Shown: positions 50,758-60,561, counted from the first letter of the stretch. The stretch is DNA of 64,000 nucleotides from an uncultured Candidatus Saccharibacteria bacterium (GCA_937990725.1 CALKQS010000015.1:50468-114467), one strand, 5' to 3'. Program-made: numbers and translations. The notes: generated from the letters alone by a model not told the origin.

Positions 50758-51148
50758 GTTGTTCCTCCTGCGTGCGCCCATAATTTAGCTCAAGCGCGCT
50801 GCTTACTATATAGTTTACCAGACTCATAATCAGGCCTGTCAAGATGGAGTGAAGAAACGTCATCTTGAGACCTGGCGCCAGTATCAGTGAAATATAGACC
50901 ATAAAGCCGTTGACAACGACGGTAAAGAGACCGAGTGTGACGAGAATAGCGGGAAGCGATAGGATGATGGCGATCGGCTTAAAGACTGCATTGACGACTG
51001 AGAAGATGAGCCCAGCCAGCAAAAACACCGCAATGCTCATATCGGGTTGGACACCGATATAACCCGTACCAAAGATGCGCACGGCAATCCACAGCCCAAG
51101 TGAATTTAGCACCCAGCGGATAATAAAGGCAAAAAATTGTCGTTTCAT
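50747..51148 (-). CDS. holin-like four-helix membrane protein (PF04020-type)
   Basis: 133 residues with four membrane helices. FIIRWVLNSLGLWIA, FSVVNAVFKPIAIILSLP and TLGLFTVVVNGFMVY fit the family called mycobacterial four-helix phage holin. In cellular genomes it is not tied to phages and its role is unknown. No phage genes are nearby. TATACT lies 7 bases before the ATG. Confidence 0.85.
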   Translation of the reverse strand: MKRQFFAFIIRWVLNSLGLWIAVRIFGTGYIGVQPDMSIAVFLLAGLIFSVVNAVFKPIAIILSLPAILVTLGLFTVVVNGFMVYISLILAPGLKMTFLHSILTGLIMSLVNYIVSSALELNYGRTQEEQHES

Positions 51149-51155
51149 TTGCTCT

Positions 51156-51161
51156 AGTATA
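51156..51161 (-). promoter_or_regulatory. -10 box of holin-like/secG operon, leaderless type
   Basis: TATACT on the minus strand, 7 bases before the ATG at 51148. Confidence 0.6.
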
Positions 51162-51169
51162 GCGGTTTT

Positions 51170-52357
51170 TTACCATTTTGTCGATAAGCTGGCGCTGAGA
51201 TTATCGTGGCCGCTTGGCGTAATGAGGATATCATCTTCAATCCGGACACCAATACCCTCCTCTGGAATGTAAATCCCTGGCTCGACGGTAAGCACCATAC
51301 CGGCGCGCAGTACCCGCGGTGCACCCAGGCTGTCGTGTGTATCGACGCCAAGCCCGTGGCTGGTAGCATGTGGATAGTAGCGCCGGAAGGTGGCTTGGTC
51401 GTGACGATCGCGTAGGAGACCAAGCTGCTGCAAGGCATCGCGCATAATGTCGTCGCTCTGCTGGATGTAGTCAGCCACAGGGAGATTTGGCTCGAGCAAC
51501 TCAATGATGTGTTGCTGCGCCTGCACCACCGCAGCATGGACATCCTGCTGGCGCTGCGTCGGTTTGATACCATAGGTGCGAGTGATATCCGCACAATATC
51601 CGTTGACCCGCGCCCCAACGTCGATCAGCACCATATTCTCAGCAGTAAGCGGCCCTGCATTATGGCTGTAGTGCAAAGTACAGGCGTTAGCACCACCAGC
51701 GACAATTGGACTATAGGCATGGCGGGCATTGTGACGCCGGAATAGATAGTCAAACTCCGCTTCACACTCGTACTCATGCCGGCAGTCCGGCAAGCGCTGC
51801 TTGGCTACTTCAAACGCCTCGATCGTCAGCGCAATTGCCTGGCGCAGCGCAGCAATCTCCTCCGGCTGCTTGATAGCCCGCAATTCACGCAGCTGGCGGA
51901 GACACGATTGTACCGAAGGAAAGATCCGCTGCAGTACTTTGCTCAGGTCGCGCGAGGCGGGGTTGAGCATAAAGCCGTAGTCGGTGCGGTCGTTTACTTC
52001 GTATACAACCGTATGGCGCTTGGCAAGCTGGCGTAGCTCTGCCTCAAAATCGTGGGCGTCAATCACTGCATCAGCGCCACTGATCCGCTTGGCTTCCTCA
52101 CTGCTGAGTTCACCAACGAAGGTCTGCTGCACCGCATCGAGATGAGGCCGTACGAGTGTTGTGCGGCCACGTAGTCCATCAATAATCAGCTTCCAACCTG
52201 GCCGCTCAATCCCACTAAGCCACCAAAAGTTTGACTCCTGCTGAAATGGTGCCGGCTCATCGCCACTGCCCTGCACTTCGTCATACGCAGTCAATACTGC
52301 CAGCCCACCCGCAAGCGCATCAATGCAACGCGCTCGATTCTGACGAAAGTCGATCAT
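51170..52357 (-). CDS. M24-family metallopeptidase (Xaa-Pro aminopeptidase-like)
   Basis: 395 residues. An N-terminal creatinase-like domain (WWLSGIERPGWKLII) is followed by the pita-bread catalytic domain: ligands in LIDVGARVNGYCADITR, HATSHGLGVDTH, LTVEPGIYIP and GVRIEDDIL. It removes N-terminal residues before proline. It may recycle imported peptides. The ATG overlaps the stop of the SPFH gene by 4 bases (ATGA). Confidence 0.93.
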   Translation of the reverse strand: MIDFRQNRARCIDALAGGLAVLTAYDEVQGSGDEPAPFQQESNFWWLSGIERPGWKLIIDGLRGRTTLVRPHLDAVQQTFVGELSSEEAKRISGADAVIDAHDFEAELRQLAKRHTVVYEVNDRTDYGFMLNPASRDLSKVLQRIFPSVQSCLRQLRELRAIKQPEEIAALRQAIALTIEAFEVAKQRLPDCRHEYECEAEFDYLFRRHNARHAYSPIVAGGANACTLHYSHNAGPLTAENMVLIDVGARVNGYCADITRTYGIKPTQRQQDVHAAVVQAQQHIIELLEPNLPVADYIQQSDDIMRDALQQLGLLRDRHDQATFRRYYPHATSHGLGVDTHDSLGAPRVLRAGMVLTVEPGIYIPEEGIGVRIEDDILITPSGHDNLSASLSTKW

Positions 52358-53103
52358 GACCGCTTGATACCTCGCAGTACCTCTGTCAATTCTGCTGGGA
52401 AGAGGATCATCGTCTTCTGGCTTGGCTCGGCACTAATGCGTTCAAGTGTCGTGAGCGTACGCAGGTTGATTGCGCCCGGGGTGTTAGCAAGAATCTGAGC
52501 GGCCTCTGCGAGGGTCTCTGCAGCGGCTTTTTCACCATCGGCATTGATGATGTTAGCCCGGCGCTCACGCTCGGCTTCGGCTTGCTTAGCCATAGCGCGC
52601 TTCATATCGCCTGGCAACTCGATGTTCTGAATCTTCACGTTCTCGACGTCAATCCCCCACTTGTCAGTCTCAGCATCGACAATCTCTTTGATTTGCTGGC
52701 TAAGCTCCTCTCGCTTGGCAAGTAGGTCGTCCATGTCAATGTTACCCGTCACATCACGTAGCGCTGCCTGAGCAAACTGACTGGTGGCATAGATATAGTT
52801 CGTCGTCTCGAGGACGGCCTTTGGCGCATTAATGACACGAAAGTACACCACGGCGTCCACACCAACTGTCACGTTGTCTTTCGTAATAACCTCTTGCTTC
52901 GGCACATCGATCGGCGTCGAGCGGACATCGACCATCATAATCGTCTGAAAGATTGGCACCACCACACGCAGACCTGGCGCGCGCTGACCTGAGAAGCGCC
53001 CAAGCGTTAGCACCACACCACGCTGGTATTGATTCACCACCCGAATCCCGCTCAGCATGAAGACAATCGTCGCCACGATGATGCCGATAATGATATATTC
53101 CAT
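52354..53103 (-). CDS. SPFH/stomatin-like membrane protein
   Basis: 249 residues. One N-terminal membrane hairpin (YIIIGIIVATIVFMLSGI) is followed by the SPFH (band 7) domain (VVNQYQRGVVLTLGRF, PGLRVVVPIFQ, VDVRSTPIDVP, AALRDVTGN) and a coiled coil (KQAEAERERRANIINADGE). It probably organises membrane microdomains or controls proteases. AAAGGAGG precedes the ATG at 53103. It is in an operon with the M24 peptidase. Confidence 0.92.
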   Translation of the reverse strand: MEYIIIGIIVATIVFMLSGIRVVNQYQRGVVLTLGRFSGQRAPGLRVVVPIFQTIMMVDVRSTPIDVPKQEVITKDNVTVGVDAVVYFRVINAPKAVLETTNYIYATSQFAQAALRDVTGNIDMDDLLAKREELSQQIKEIVDAETDKWGIDVENVKIQNIELPGDMKRAMAKQAEAERERRANIINADGEKAAAETLAEAAQILANTPGAINLRTLTTLERISAEPSQKTMILFPAELTEVLRGIKRS

Positions 53104-53227
53104 ATTCCTCCTTTGGACTAGCTTATTGCTTTTATCATACCACATTGTGGCAAAATAGCGAGACAGCAACAGTCTTGGCATCTTACAGCATTATTAGAGT
53201 CCCTTCGACGCATTAGCCTATTTCCGG

Positions 53228-53233
53228 TATACT
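53228..53233 (+). promoter_or_regulatory. -10 box of rarA, leaderless type
   Basis: TATACT, 10 bases before the ATG at 53244. Confidence 0.6.
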
Positions 53234-53243
53234 AGACGTAGCC

Positions 53244-54449
53244 ATGCCAGAGCCAGATTCGTCATCGTCATCACGCCAACCGCTAGCCGAGCGGCTGCGC
53301 CCACAGTCGCTCGATGCCGTGATAGGCCAGACACACTTACTGGGCGATGCCGAGATTTTGCGCCAGATTGTCGCCAAGAAGCAACCCGTGAGCCTCATCT
53401 TCTGGGGGCCACCAGGTACGGGCAAGACGACGCTGGCGCGGATTATTGCTCGCGAGGTGGAGGCTGAGTTTATCGAGCTCAGTGCCGTTACTAGTGGCAA
53501 GAAGGACGTCGAGCGAGTCATCCAGCATGCCCGGCAAAATTGGAATCTTGGCCTGCGCACCATACTCTTTGTCGATGAGATCCACCGCTTTAATAAGGCG
53601 CAGCAAGACGCATTTTTGCCTCATGTCGAGTCGGGGCTGATTACGTTGATCGGTGCCACCACTGAAAATCCAAGCTTTGAGGTTATCACACCACTGCTGA
53701 GCCGGATGCGCGTACTCGTCTTGCAACCACTGAGCAAAGACGAAATTCACGCTATTCTCCAGCGCGCCATCACTACTTTGGGCAAGACAGAGCACGTCAC
53801 GCCAGAGGCGCTCGATTATCTTGCCGAGCTATCAGGCGGCGATGCCCGAGTGGCGCTCGGTAACCTTGAGCTTGCCCTGAGTCTCGCTGAGACAGTGACG
53901 CCTGATACCGTTACAGCTGCTGCCCAAAAGAAGCTCCCGGGCTACGACAAGCAGGGTGAGATGCACTATGATGTGATCTCGGCCTTCATCAAGTCGATGC
54001 GGGGCAGCGATGTGCGCGCCACTCTTTATTATCTAAGCCGAATGATCGACGCCGGCGAAGACCCAAAGTTCATTGCCAGGCGCATGGTGGTATTCGCCAG
54101 TGAGGATATCGGGCTGGCGGGTAATGGTGCGTTATCTCTAGCGGTGGCGACCTTCCAAGCGGTGGAGCGGGTTGGCTTGCCTGAGGCCCGCTACAACCTC
54201 TACCACTGCGCCACAGCACTTGCCCGCTCGGCTAAATCGCGCGAGATCACCGACCTCATGCACGAGGCAGAGGCCCTCGCCACGCGCTATGCCGATACAC
54301 CAGTGCCACTCCACCTGCGCAATGCTCCCACCAAACTCATGAAGGAGCTCGGCTATGGCAAAGGCTATCAGTGGCAAGCAAACTTCCAGCACAAGAAAGG
54401 TTTTTTGCCAGATGAGGTAGCTCAGCACGTGTCAAAGGATAACACATAA
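53244..54449 (+). CDS. rarA: replication-associated recombination protein A (RarA/MgsA)
   Basis: An AAA+ ATPase related to clamp loaders that acts at stalled forks. Walker A is GPPGTGKTTLAR, Walker B is LFVDEIHRFNKAQQD, sensor 1 is TLIGATTENPSF, and the C-terminal domain contains SAFIKSMRGSD and ARRMVVFASEDIG. 401 residues is a little short of the usual length, with a normal domain order. Confidence 0.95.
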   Translation: MPEPDSSSSSRQPLAERLRPQSLDAVIGQTHLLGDAEILRQIVAKKQPVSLIFWGPPGTGKTTLARIIAREVEAEFIELSAVTSGKKDVERVIQHARQNWNLGLRTILFVDEIHRFNKAQQDAFLPHVESGLITLIGATTENPSFEVITPLLSRMRVLVLQPLSKDEIHAILQRAITTLGKTEHVTPEALDYLAELSGGDARVALGNLELALSLAETVTPDTVTAAAQKKLPGYDKQGEMHYDVISAFIKSMRGSDVRATLYYLSRMIDAGEDPKFIARRMVVFASEDIGLAGNGALSLAVATFQAVERVGLPEARYNLYHCATALARSAKSREITDLMHEAEALATRYADTPVPLHLRNAPTKLMKELGYGKGYQWQANFQHKKGFLPDEVAQHVSKDNT

Positions 54450-54717
54450 GAAACTATAAGATAATCTTTATCCGCTCCTGACGCATTAGTCTCCTTTCAC
54501 ACCTCTTGTCGCAGCTGCTAACTAAGAATGAGAAGTAATCGCCGAATGTTAACCACGACATCACGATCATCTGGTATTCTCCTCTCTTATGTATACTGTC
54601 TGGTTTACTGCAAAAGGTCGCTATCGCTGGCTCATTTTGCCAAGCAAAAAGCCTAGGCAGTCTAGTCATAGACCGACCTAACTATTCGTCGTATTATCTA
54701 TCTCCCCGGGGTATCAG
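54450..54717. other. intergenic stretch of 268 bases
   Basis: No gene is supported. A 30-codon plus-strand frame begins at an ATG near 54588 but has no ribosome-binding site. Confidence 0.4.
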
Positions 54718-56346
54718 CTACTGCTGCGCCACTCCAAGCTGCTCATCTTTGAGTGCTGCATACACTCCATTCGTCCAGCCAAAGCCATCTTGCAGGGGGT
54801 ACTCCCCACCGCCGCCTGCACTGGCGGTGACAACATCATACTTCTCGACCATTTTGCGCTTCTTGGCAAAGACAGCTTCATTAGTGGCAAGCCAGCGATC
54901 GCGAATGGTTGCCGCCAGTGTGTCATAGCCGTAATTGCGCAGCCCCACAATGGCAAACCACTGCAGTGGTGCCCAGCCATTGGGGGCATCCCACTGCTGG
55001 CCATTAGTGATGAGGGTTGAAAGGAGCCCACCTGGCTGCAAAAAGTCTTGCTCGAGGCGTTGCGCCACCGCTGCAGCTTGCTCATCAGTCGCAATCCCCA
55101 CATATAGTGGCGTCACCGCGGCAAGTGTTAGTCGCCCGGTGGTCTGGCCCGTGGTGATGGCATAATCCTCAAAGAATTGCGTGGTAGGTTGCCAGCAGTA
55201 GCGGCGAATTGCCCGAGCTCGGCGCTCGGCCGCTGCCTCAAAACGCCGCGCCAAGCGACGTTGCTTGATGAGCCGATAAGCCTCGGCGATCGTCATTTCG
55301 AGCTGGTAGAGGAAGCAATTGAGGTCGACCGGCACATACTTTGTCGTCTCGATGGTCTGGATCTGACAGGGGTCGGCAAACCACCGGCTGCTAAAGTCCC
55401 ACCCGCTCTCGGCTGCCGCCCGCAGATCAAGGAATGTCCGCGTCGTATGCGCCGAGGCTGCGTGATGTGCCGTATGGACATCTTCGCGATGCGACTCGGG
55501 GCGTGGTGTGGTACGGTTGTCATAGTAACGATTGAGTGGCGTGCCATCAGGCATAACAGCGACGCGGAGATACGCTGGGTACTCAACGGCCTTGGCTTTC
55601 GCAATCTGGCGACGGCCCTTCATCCAAAAGCGATACTCAGCAAGAAGGCTTGGCAAAAACTCTGCATAGACCCGTTTGCCCCGGTGACGTGCCAATAGCT
55701 GCACCATCGCCGCAAACAGGGGTGGCTGCGACCGGCTCAAGAAGTATGTCCGGTTAGCCGTGGGGATCATTCCAAACTTGCGCAGCATGTAGGTATAGTT
55801 GCGCATCATATACTCAATGGAGCGCCAGCGCCCATCCGCCGCTAGGCCAAGCATAATGAAATACGTATCCCAATAAAATAACTCATCAAAGCGTCCACCT
55901 GGCGTCATATATGGATATGGCAGCGCAAGGAGCGAACCCCGATTCTTGCGATTGCGGCGCTCGAGCTGTTGCCAGAGCTGACTCACATGTTGACGTGCAG
56001 TAGTGGTGTCGGTCGGTTGGTAACTCGAGGCCGGGTATACTGTAGTAGAAAAATGCTGCCCAACGAAGGTCGCGAGATCGAAGCCGGGCTGCCGACGCTG
56101 CCGACGATACCGCGCCATAATCGTCCGAGCTGGCTTGGTGGGTGTCATATCGACAAACGCCTTACCATCACCATAAATCTGCTGCGTTTGCACCTCATCA
56201 AAGAGCTCGCTGAGCGTCTCGTCGGGCGAGCTTGGCGTCGGGCGCACCAGCTCTACCGTCTGCACCGCAGCGGCTTTGGCATTCTCTTTGGTATCTTTGG
56301 TAAGAGCAATGATTTTCGCAGCAAAAGCGCGGCGGACGTTGTGCAT
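54718..56346 (-). CDS. trehalase (GH37)
   Basis: 542 residues. The trehalase signature PGGRFDELFYWDTYF is intact, as are QQWDAPNGWAPLQW and the terminal GFGWTNGVY. It splits trehalose into two glucose units. There is no signal peptide, and the first 110 residues are an unusual charged extension, so it is probably cytoplasmic and acts on imported trehalose. It begins 25 bases after typA, on the same transcript. Confidence 0.93.
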   Translation of the reverse strand: MHNVRRAFAAKIIALTKDTKENAKAAAVQTVELVRPTPSSPDETLSELFDEVQTQQIYGDGKAFVDMTPTKPARTIMARYRRQRRQPGFDLATFVGQHFSTTVYPASSYQPTDTTTARQHVSQLWQQLERRNRKNRGSLLALPYPYMTPGGRFDELFYWDTYFIMLGLAADGRWRSIEYMMRNYTYMLRKFGMIPTANRTYFLSRSQPPLFAAMVQLLARHRGKRVYAEFLPSLLAEYRFWMKGRRQIAKAKAVEYPAYLRVAVMPDGTPLNRYYDNRTTPRPESHREDVHTAHHAASAHTTRTFLDLRAAAESGWDFSSRWFADPCQIQTIETTKYVPVDLNCFLYQLEMTIAEAYRLIKQRRLARRFEAAAERRARAIRRYCWQPTTQFFEDYAITTGQTTGRLTLAAVTPLYVGIATDEQAAAVAQRLEQDFLQPGGLLSTLITNGQQWDAPNGWAPLQWFAIVGLRNYGYDTLAATIRDRWLATNEAVFAKKRKMVEKYDVVTASAGGGGEYPLQDGFGWTNGVYAALKDEQLGVAQQ

Positions 56347-56370
56347 GATAGGCGGGTTCTCCCTATGGTG

Positions 56371-58221
56371 TTATGGTTGATGTTTGGCGGCGCGTTTGCG
56401 CTCGTTGGCGTCGAGGTATTTCTTGCGGAGGCGAAGGGCGTGCGGCGTAACCTCAAGGAGTTCGTCATCTTCAATAAAGTCGATCGATTGCTCAAGGCTC
56501 AGCTGGGTGTGTGGCGTCAGTTGGACGGTGCCGTCGCTTGATTTGCTGCGCATATTGGTAAGGTGCTTAGCCTTACATACATTGATCTCGAGGTCATCCG
56601 GGCGGTTATTGAGGCCAACGATCATCCCAGCATAGACATCAGTTCCCGCCCCAACGAAGAGTTCACCGCGCGCTTCGGCCGCTTGTAAGGCATATGGCGT
56701 GGTCGTGCCTGGCTCAAAGGCGATCAACACACCGTTGCGCGTCCGCGGCAATGCACCACTAACAGGCTGATAGCCGTGTGGCAGGCTATACATAATGACT
56801 GTCCCCTTTGTATCTGTCAGGAGGCGGTTGCGCAGGCCAATCAACGCTCGGGTCGTAATAGTATAGGTCATCCGCGCTGCGCCGCTGGTGGTTTGCTCTT
56901 GTTTGCGGAGCTCGGCTTTGCGCTTGCCAAGCTCTTGGCTAACAACACCAACGAACTCAGGGCCAATCTCAACCAGCAGCTCCTCAACTGGCTCTTGCTC
57001 ACTGCCATCCTTGGTGATCGTCACAACCTCTGGCCGGCCAACCTCAAATTCGTAGCCTTCGCGGCGCATCGTCTCGATCAGTACACTGAGGTGGAGCTCA
57101 CCTCGCCCCGACACCACAAAGCCAATACCAGACTCTGCCACCCGCAGTGCTACATTGGTCTCGAGCTCACGCTGGAGACGATCACCAATCTGCCGGCTGG
57201 TAGTGAATTCACCCTCGCGACCCTTCATCGGGCTGGTATTGGGCCCAAGGTACATGCTAATGGTAGGGGCTTCAACTGCCATAACGGGCAGTGCCTCTGG
57301 CAGGTCACGGCTAGCGAGCGTCTCCCCAATGTGTGCGTCGGCCGCACCAACGATGTAGACAATATCGCCCGCGCCTGCCTCGCTCACCTCTTCTTTGGCG
57401 AGGCCGCGGCTAATGAAGAGCTTATCAATCTTGGCATTGGTAGTTGTACCATCTGTCTTGATGAGGGTGAGCGCCTGGCCACGCTGAGCCACCCCGCGAT
57501 GGATTCGGCCAATCGCATATTTGCCAAGGAAGGTATCGTACTGGAGAGCCGTCACGAGCATCTGGAAAGGCCCGTCTGCGACTTGTGGCGCTGGGATGTG
57601 CGAGATAATCGCTTGGAAGATCGGTGCCAGGCTGGCTGGCTCACTGGCATCACTTGGCAGTGCCGCCCAGGCTTTGCCTTCGCGCGCTACGGCGTAGTAC
57701 ACCGGGTATTTGAGCTGCGCTTCGTCGGTGGCAAGCTCAAGGAAGAGATCGGCCAGCTCGTCCTCCACCTCGGCAATGCGCCGCGCAGGCTTGTCGATCT
57801 TGTTGATAATCACCACCGGTGTTAGACCAAGCTCAAGCGCTTTACTCAGAACAAACTTCGTCTGTGGCATCGGGCCTTCCTGCGCATCCACCACGAGGAG
57901 TACGCCATCGGCCATATTGAGCGTGCGCTCCACCTCGCCACTAAAATCAGCGTGGCCAGGCGTGTCGATGATGTTGATCTTGTAGTCGACTGCTGGCTCA
58001 GCATCGGCAGGCTGGTAGTAGACCGTCGTTTGCTTGGCAGTGATGGTAATGCCACGCTCGCGCTCTTGGTCGCCGCTGTCCATGATGAGCGTCTGAGCCA
58101 TTTCGGCTTGGTTGCTGCGGAATGTATTGCTCTGCTTGAGCAAGCCATCAAGCAGCGTTGTTTTGCCGTGGTCGACGTGGGCAATAATTGCAATATTACG
58201 AATATACTGTGGATCTGTCAT
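56371..58221 (-). CDS. typA: translational GTPase TypA/BipA
   Basis: A ribosome-associated GTPase for stress growth and 50S assembly. G1 is AHVDHGKTT, G2 RGITI, G3 DTPGHADF, G4 NKID, followed by the EF-G-like domains and the TypA-specific C-terminal domain (GALPRTRNGVLIAFEPG). 616 residues. TATAAT about 20 bases before the ATG gives a short leader. It is followed by trehalase. Confidence 0.97.
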   Translation of the reverse strand: MTDPQYIRNIAIIAHVDHGKTTLLDGLLKQSNTFRSNQAEMAQTLIMDSGDQERERGITITAKQTTVYYQPADAEPAVDYKINIIDTPGHADFSGEVERTLNMADGVLLVVDAQEGPMPQTKFVLSKALELGLTPVVIINKIDKPARRIAEVEDELADLFLELATDEAQLKYPVYYAVAREGKAWAALPSDASEPASLAPIFQAIISHIPAPQVADGPFQMLVTALQYDTFLGKYAIGRIHRGVAQRGQALTLIKTDGTTTNAKIDKLFISRGLAKEEVSEAGAGDIVYIVGAADAHIGETLASRDLPEALPVMAVEAPTISMYLGPNTSPMKGREGEFTTSRQIGDRLQRELETNVALRVAESGIGFVVSGRGELHLSVLIETMRREGYEFEVGRPEVVTITKDGSEQEPVEELLVEIGPEFVGVVSQELGKRKAELRKQEQTTSGAARMTYTITTRALIGLRNRLLTDTKGTVIMYSLPHGYQPVSGALPRTRNGVLIAFEPGTTTPYALQAAEARGELFVGAGTDVYAGMIVGLNNRPDDLEINVCKAKHLTNMRSKSSDGTVQLTPHTQLSLEQSIDFIEDDELLEVTPHALRLRKKYLDANERKRAAKHQP

Positions 58222-58352
58222 AACATAAAATAACGGCCCGAATTATATCAGACCTTCCTTACTGCTTATAGTATCACACTAGCAGCTGGTTTGCCTAGGG
58301 TAATGTGCATAATCGCGGTGCATAGTGTAGAGCCTCGCCGCGTCGTACCTCA

Positions 58353-59258
58353 TCACTGTGCGACCACTGTTATAGTCAGGCGATCAAGCAAATCATCCAA
58401 CGTTTCTACCGTGGCAATTCGACGCCAGCCACGCGCCCCGACGACCATCCGTAGGTCATCGATCATACTGACGATGGCGGGTGCAGACTGTTCTCGATAA
58501 TCAACCGTCTGCAAGCGCTCCAAAAGGCGCTGCCACCCACCCTGGGCTCGAATCATTCGGATCATAAGCTCATACAAGTTGTAGACCTGGGCCGAATGAT
58601 CCTCCCGGCCAGTTACGAGCAAATATTGCCGCTCGGTATGGCGCCCAGCCGTGCACTCCCTATCATATCCGTGGTTATAATACCCATACGTTCGCTGCAG
58701 TAGCGCAGCGGTATTGGCCTGGATCGCATGCGTGAGCTCAATGAAGACGGCCGCTCGCGGGTCGCCTGGCTCGAGATCGATCGATATATCAATCGTATAC
58801 TCCATCACATCTGCCTCCCACTCCTCGCGCTGAGTAATAATGCCACGTGGTGCTGTCTCACCCAAGCATTGCAATACGTCGATATCCTGAGCATCATACC
58901 ATGGCTCGGTATCAAGCTGGTGCAGCGCCTCGTGAAGAGCGAGCCGGTCGTGATAGGTGAGCGGATAGCCCTTCTCGGCAATGATCTGCCGCAGCGCACA
59001 GTCGATCATCGCATCATCATACTCCGCCACTGGCTGGCGCAGCTGCGCTACAAAGCGCTCGGCCTGCATGGTGTAGAGTGTCACATCGATCCCCATCACC
59101 CCAGCGTCAGAATAGACGATTCCATAGGCTTGGTAGTCAATCGCCTGAAATAACCCTGCCTCAAACAGCTGTCGATGCAGCGTTTGCATCACCAAATGCT
59201 CATACAGGTGTGCCACGAGATGATCGCCGCACGGCTTGAAGAGATGAAATGACTCCAT
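58353..59258 (-). CDS. M16-like (insulinase-type) single-domain protein
   Basis: 301 residues. The inverted zinc motif H17-L-Y-E20-H21 is the HxxEH of M16 peptidases, and the following acidic helix may give the third ligand. Most M16 proteins are twice as long and work as paired halves; this looks like one half, so it may dimerise or be a non-classical member. No signal peptide. TATAAT lies 6 bases before the ATG; the gene is divergent from a glycosyltransferase. Confidence 0.7.
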   Translation of the reverse strand: MESFHLFKPCGDHLVAHLYEHLVMQTLHRQLFEAGLFQAIDYQAYGIVYSDAGVMGIDVTLYTMQAERFVAQLRQPVAEYDDAMIDCALRQIIAEKGYPLTYHDRLALHEALHQLDTEPWYDAQDIDVLQCLGETAPRGIITQREEWEADVMEYTIDISIDLEPGDPRAAVFIELTHAIQANTAALLQRTYGYYNHGYDRECTAGRHTERQYLLVTGREDHSAQVYNLYELMIRMIRAQGGWQRLLERLQTVDYREQSAPAIVSMIDDLRMVVGARGWRRIATVETLDDLLDRLTITVVAQ

Positions 59259-59264
59259 ATCTGT

Positions 59265-59270
59265 ATTATA
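59265..59270 (-). promoter_or_regulatory. -10 box of M16-like gene, leaderless type
   Basis: TATAAT on the minus strand, 6 bases before the ATG at 59258. Confidence 0.65.
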
Positions 59271-59301
59271 CCCTACTACTCCACATTTTGCTTGATTATG
59301 C

Positions 59302-59307
59302 TATACT
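59302..59307 (+). promoter_or_regulatory. -10 box of glycosyltransferase gene, leaderless type
   Basis: TATACT, 6 bases before the ATG at 59314. It faces away from the box at 59265, with 31 bases between the two. Confidence 0.65.
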
Positions 59308-59313
59308 AGCTAT

Positions 59314-60561
59314 ATGATGCTACAAAATGATACACAATGTTCGTCAAGTGATCGCCCCACGGTATCCCCACGGCCACTACGAGTGGCAGTTGTTGCCCCA
59401 CCCTGGCTGGCCCTGCCCATCAAAGGCTATGGCGGTATCGAGCTCGTCGTCGAAGGTTTGGTGCGTGCACTGCAACAGCGCGATGATGTCGAGGTAGAGC
59501 TCTTTGCCAATGGCGCACGGCGGATGCGCAACGGCACACCAACCCACTCGTACTACAAGCGCGAACTCTTCGATACCATCGACGACCCCTACTACGACGC
59601 ACCACTCCAAGCCCTCCAGACTCATCTCAATTTTGCTCTCCACGCCATCGAAGCCGATGGTCATTTTGATATCATTCACGACCACAACCCCTACATTGGG
59701 CCGGCCTTTTTCTCACCAGTGAGCCGCATACCGGGGCTGCCACCAGTGTTGCATACGTTCCATGGGCCACCATTTTCGACGCCGCAGACTATCGAGGCAG
59801 GGCAGATGGATAATCGCCCACAGCTCAAGTATATGAATCCTGGCCGCCTCTACATGACGTGCATCTCGGAGGCAATGGCGCGCAAAGCCCCACGTGAGAT
59901 CCGCCCCCATCTGCTACCAGCCGTACACAACGCTATTGATTGCGGTGCCTTCCCGTTCGTCTCGCACAAGCAAAATTACTACATCACCCTCGCCCGCTTC
60001 ACCCAAGACAAAGGCCAAGCTACTGCTGTAGCCTATGCTGCTCAGTATAAGAAGCGCCTCCGCATGGCGGGCACCGTGGCGGGGATCGGCAGCAACCGCA
60101 AGCTACTCCTCGAGCTCTCCAACCCACTCACCAACTACCGACGCAACGAAGAATTTCGCTACTACAGCGACCACATCCTCCCGGCTGTTCTCAAGTATCG
60201 GCGCATCACCTATGCAGGTAATCTCAGTGGTAAGAAAAAACTCGACTTCGTGGCCAACGCCAAGGCGCTACTCTTTCCTATCGAGTGGGATGAACCCTTT
60301 GGTATGGCAGTTATCGAGGCGCTGGCCTGCGGCACACCCGTTGTGGCAATGAAGCGCGGTGCCATGCCCGAGATTATCACCCACGGCGTCAATGGCTTCC
60401 TTGCGAGCAACCAAGATGAGTTCTTTGCCTATGCCAACCGCGTGGACGAGATCGACCCAGCCGCCTGCCGCGCCAGCATTGAGCAAAAATTCTCCGCCAC
60501 TATCATGGCGCAAAATTATGTCGAGCGATATCAGGAGGTGATTGCTAAGACGAGGTGGTGA
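59314..60561 (+). CDS. glycosyltransferase family 4
   Basis: 415 residues, GT-B fold. The N-terminal domain has PPWLALPIKGYGGIELVV and the C-terminal donor site has DEPFGMAVIEALACGTPVV, ending with GAMPEIITHGVNGF. It transfers a sugar from a nucleotide donor, probably to an envelope glycan or glycolipid. No signal or membrane segment. Two ATGs are adjacent; the first is 6 bases from TATACT. Confidence 0.92.
   Translation: MMLQNDTQCSSSDRPTVSPRPLRVAVVAPPWLALPIKGYGGIELVVEGLVRALQQRDDVEVELFANGARRMRNGTPTHSYYKRELFDTIDDPYYDAPLQALQTHLNFALHAIEADGHFDIIHDHNPYIGPAFFSPVSRIPGLPPVLHTFHGPPFSTPQTIEAGQMDNRPQLKYMNPGRLYMTCISEAMARKAPREIRPHLLPAVHNAIDCGAFPFVSHKQNYYITLARFTQDKGQATAVAYAAQYKKRLRMAGTVAGIGSNRKLLLELSNPLTNYRRNEEFRYYSDHILPAVLKYRRITYAGNLSGKKKLDFVANAKALLFPIEWDEPFGMAVIEALACGTPVVAMKRGAMPEIITHGVNGFLASNQDEFFAYANRVDEIDPAACRASIEQKFSATIMAQNYVERYQEVIAKTRW

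Noticed and set aside
50747..51148. Prophage signal from the holin-like gene
   Set aside because: The family is common in cellular genomes, and no phage structural, integrase or lysin genes are nearby.
56776..57825. Plus-strand reading frame of 349 codons opposite typA
   Set aside because: It is inside typA, which has all G motifs. No promoter or ribosome-binding site precedes it.
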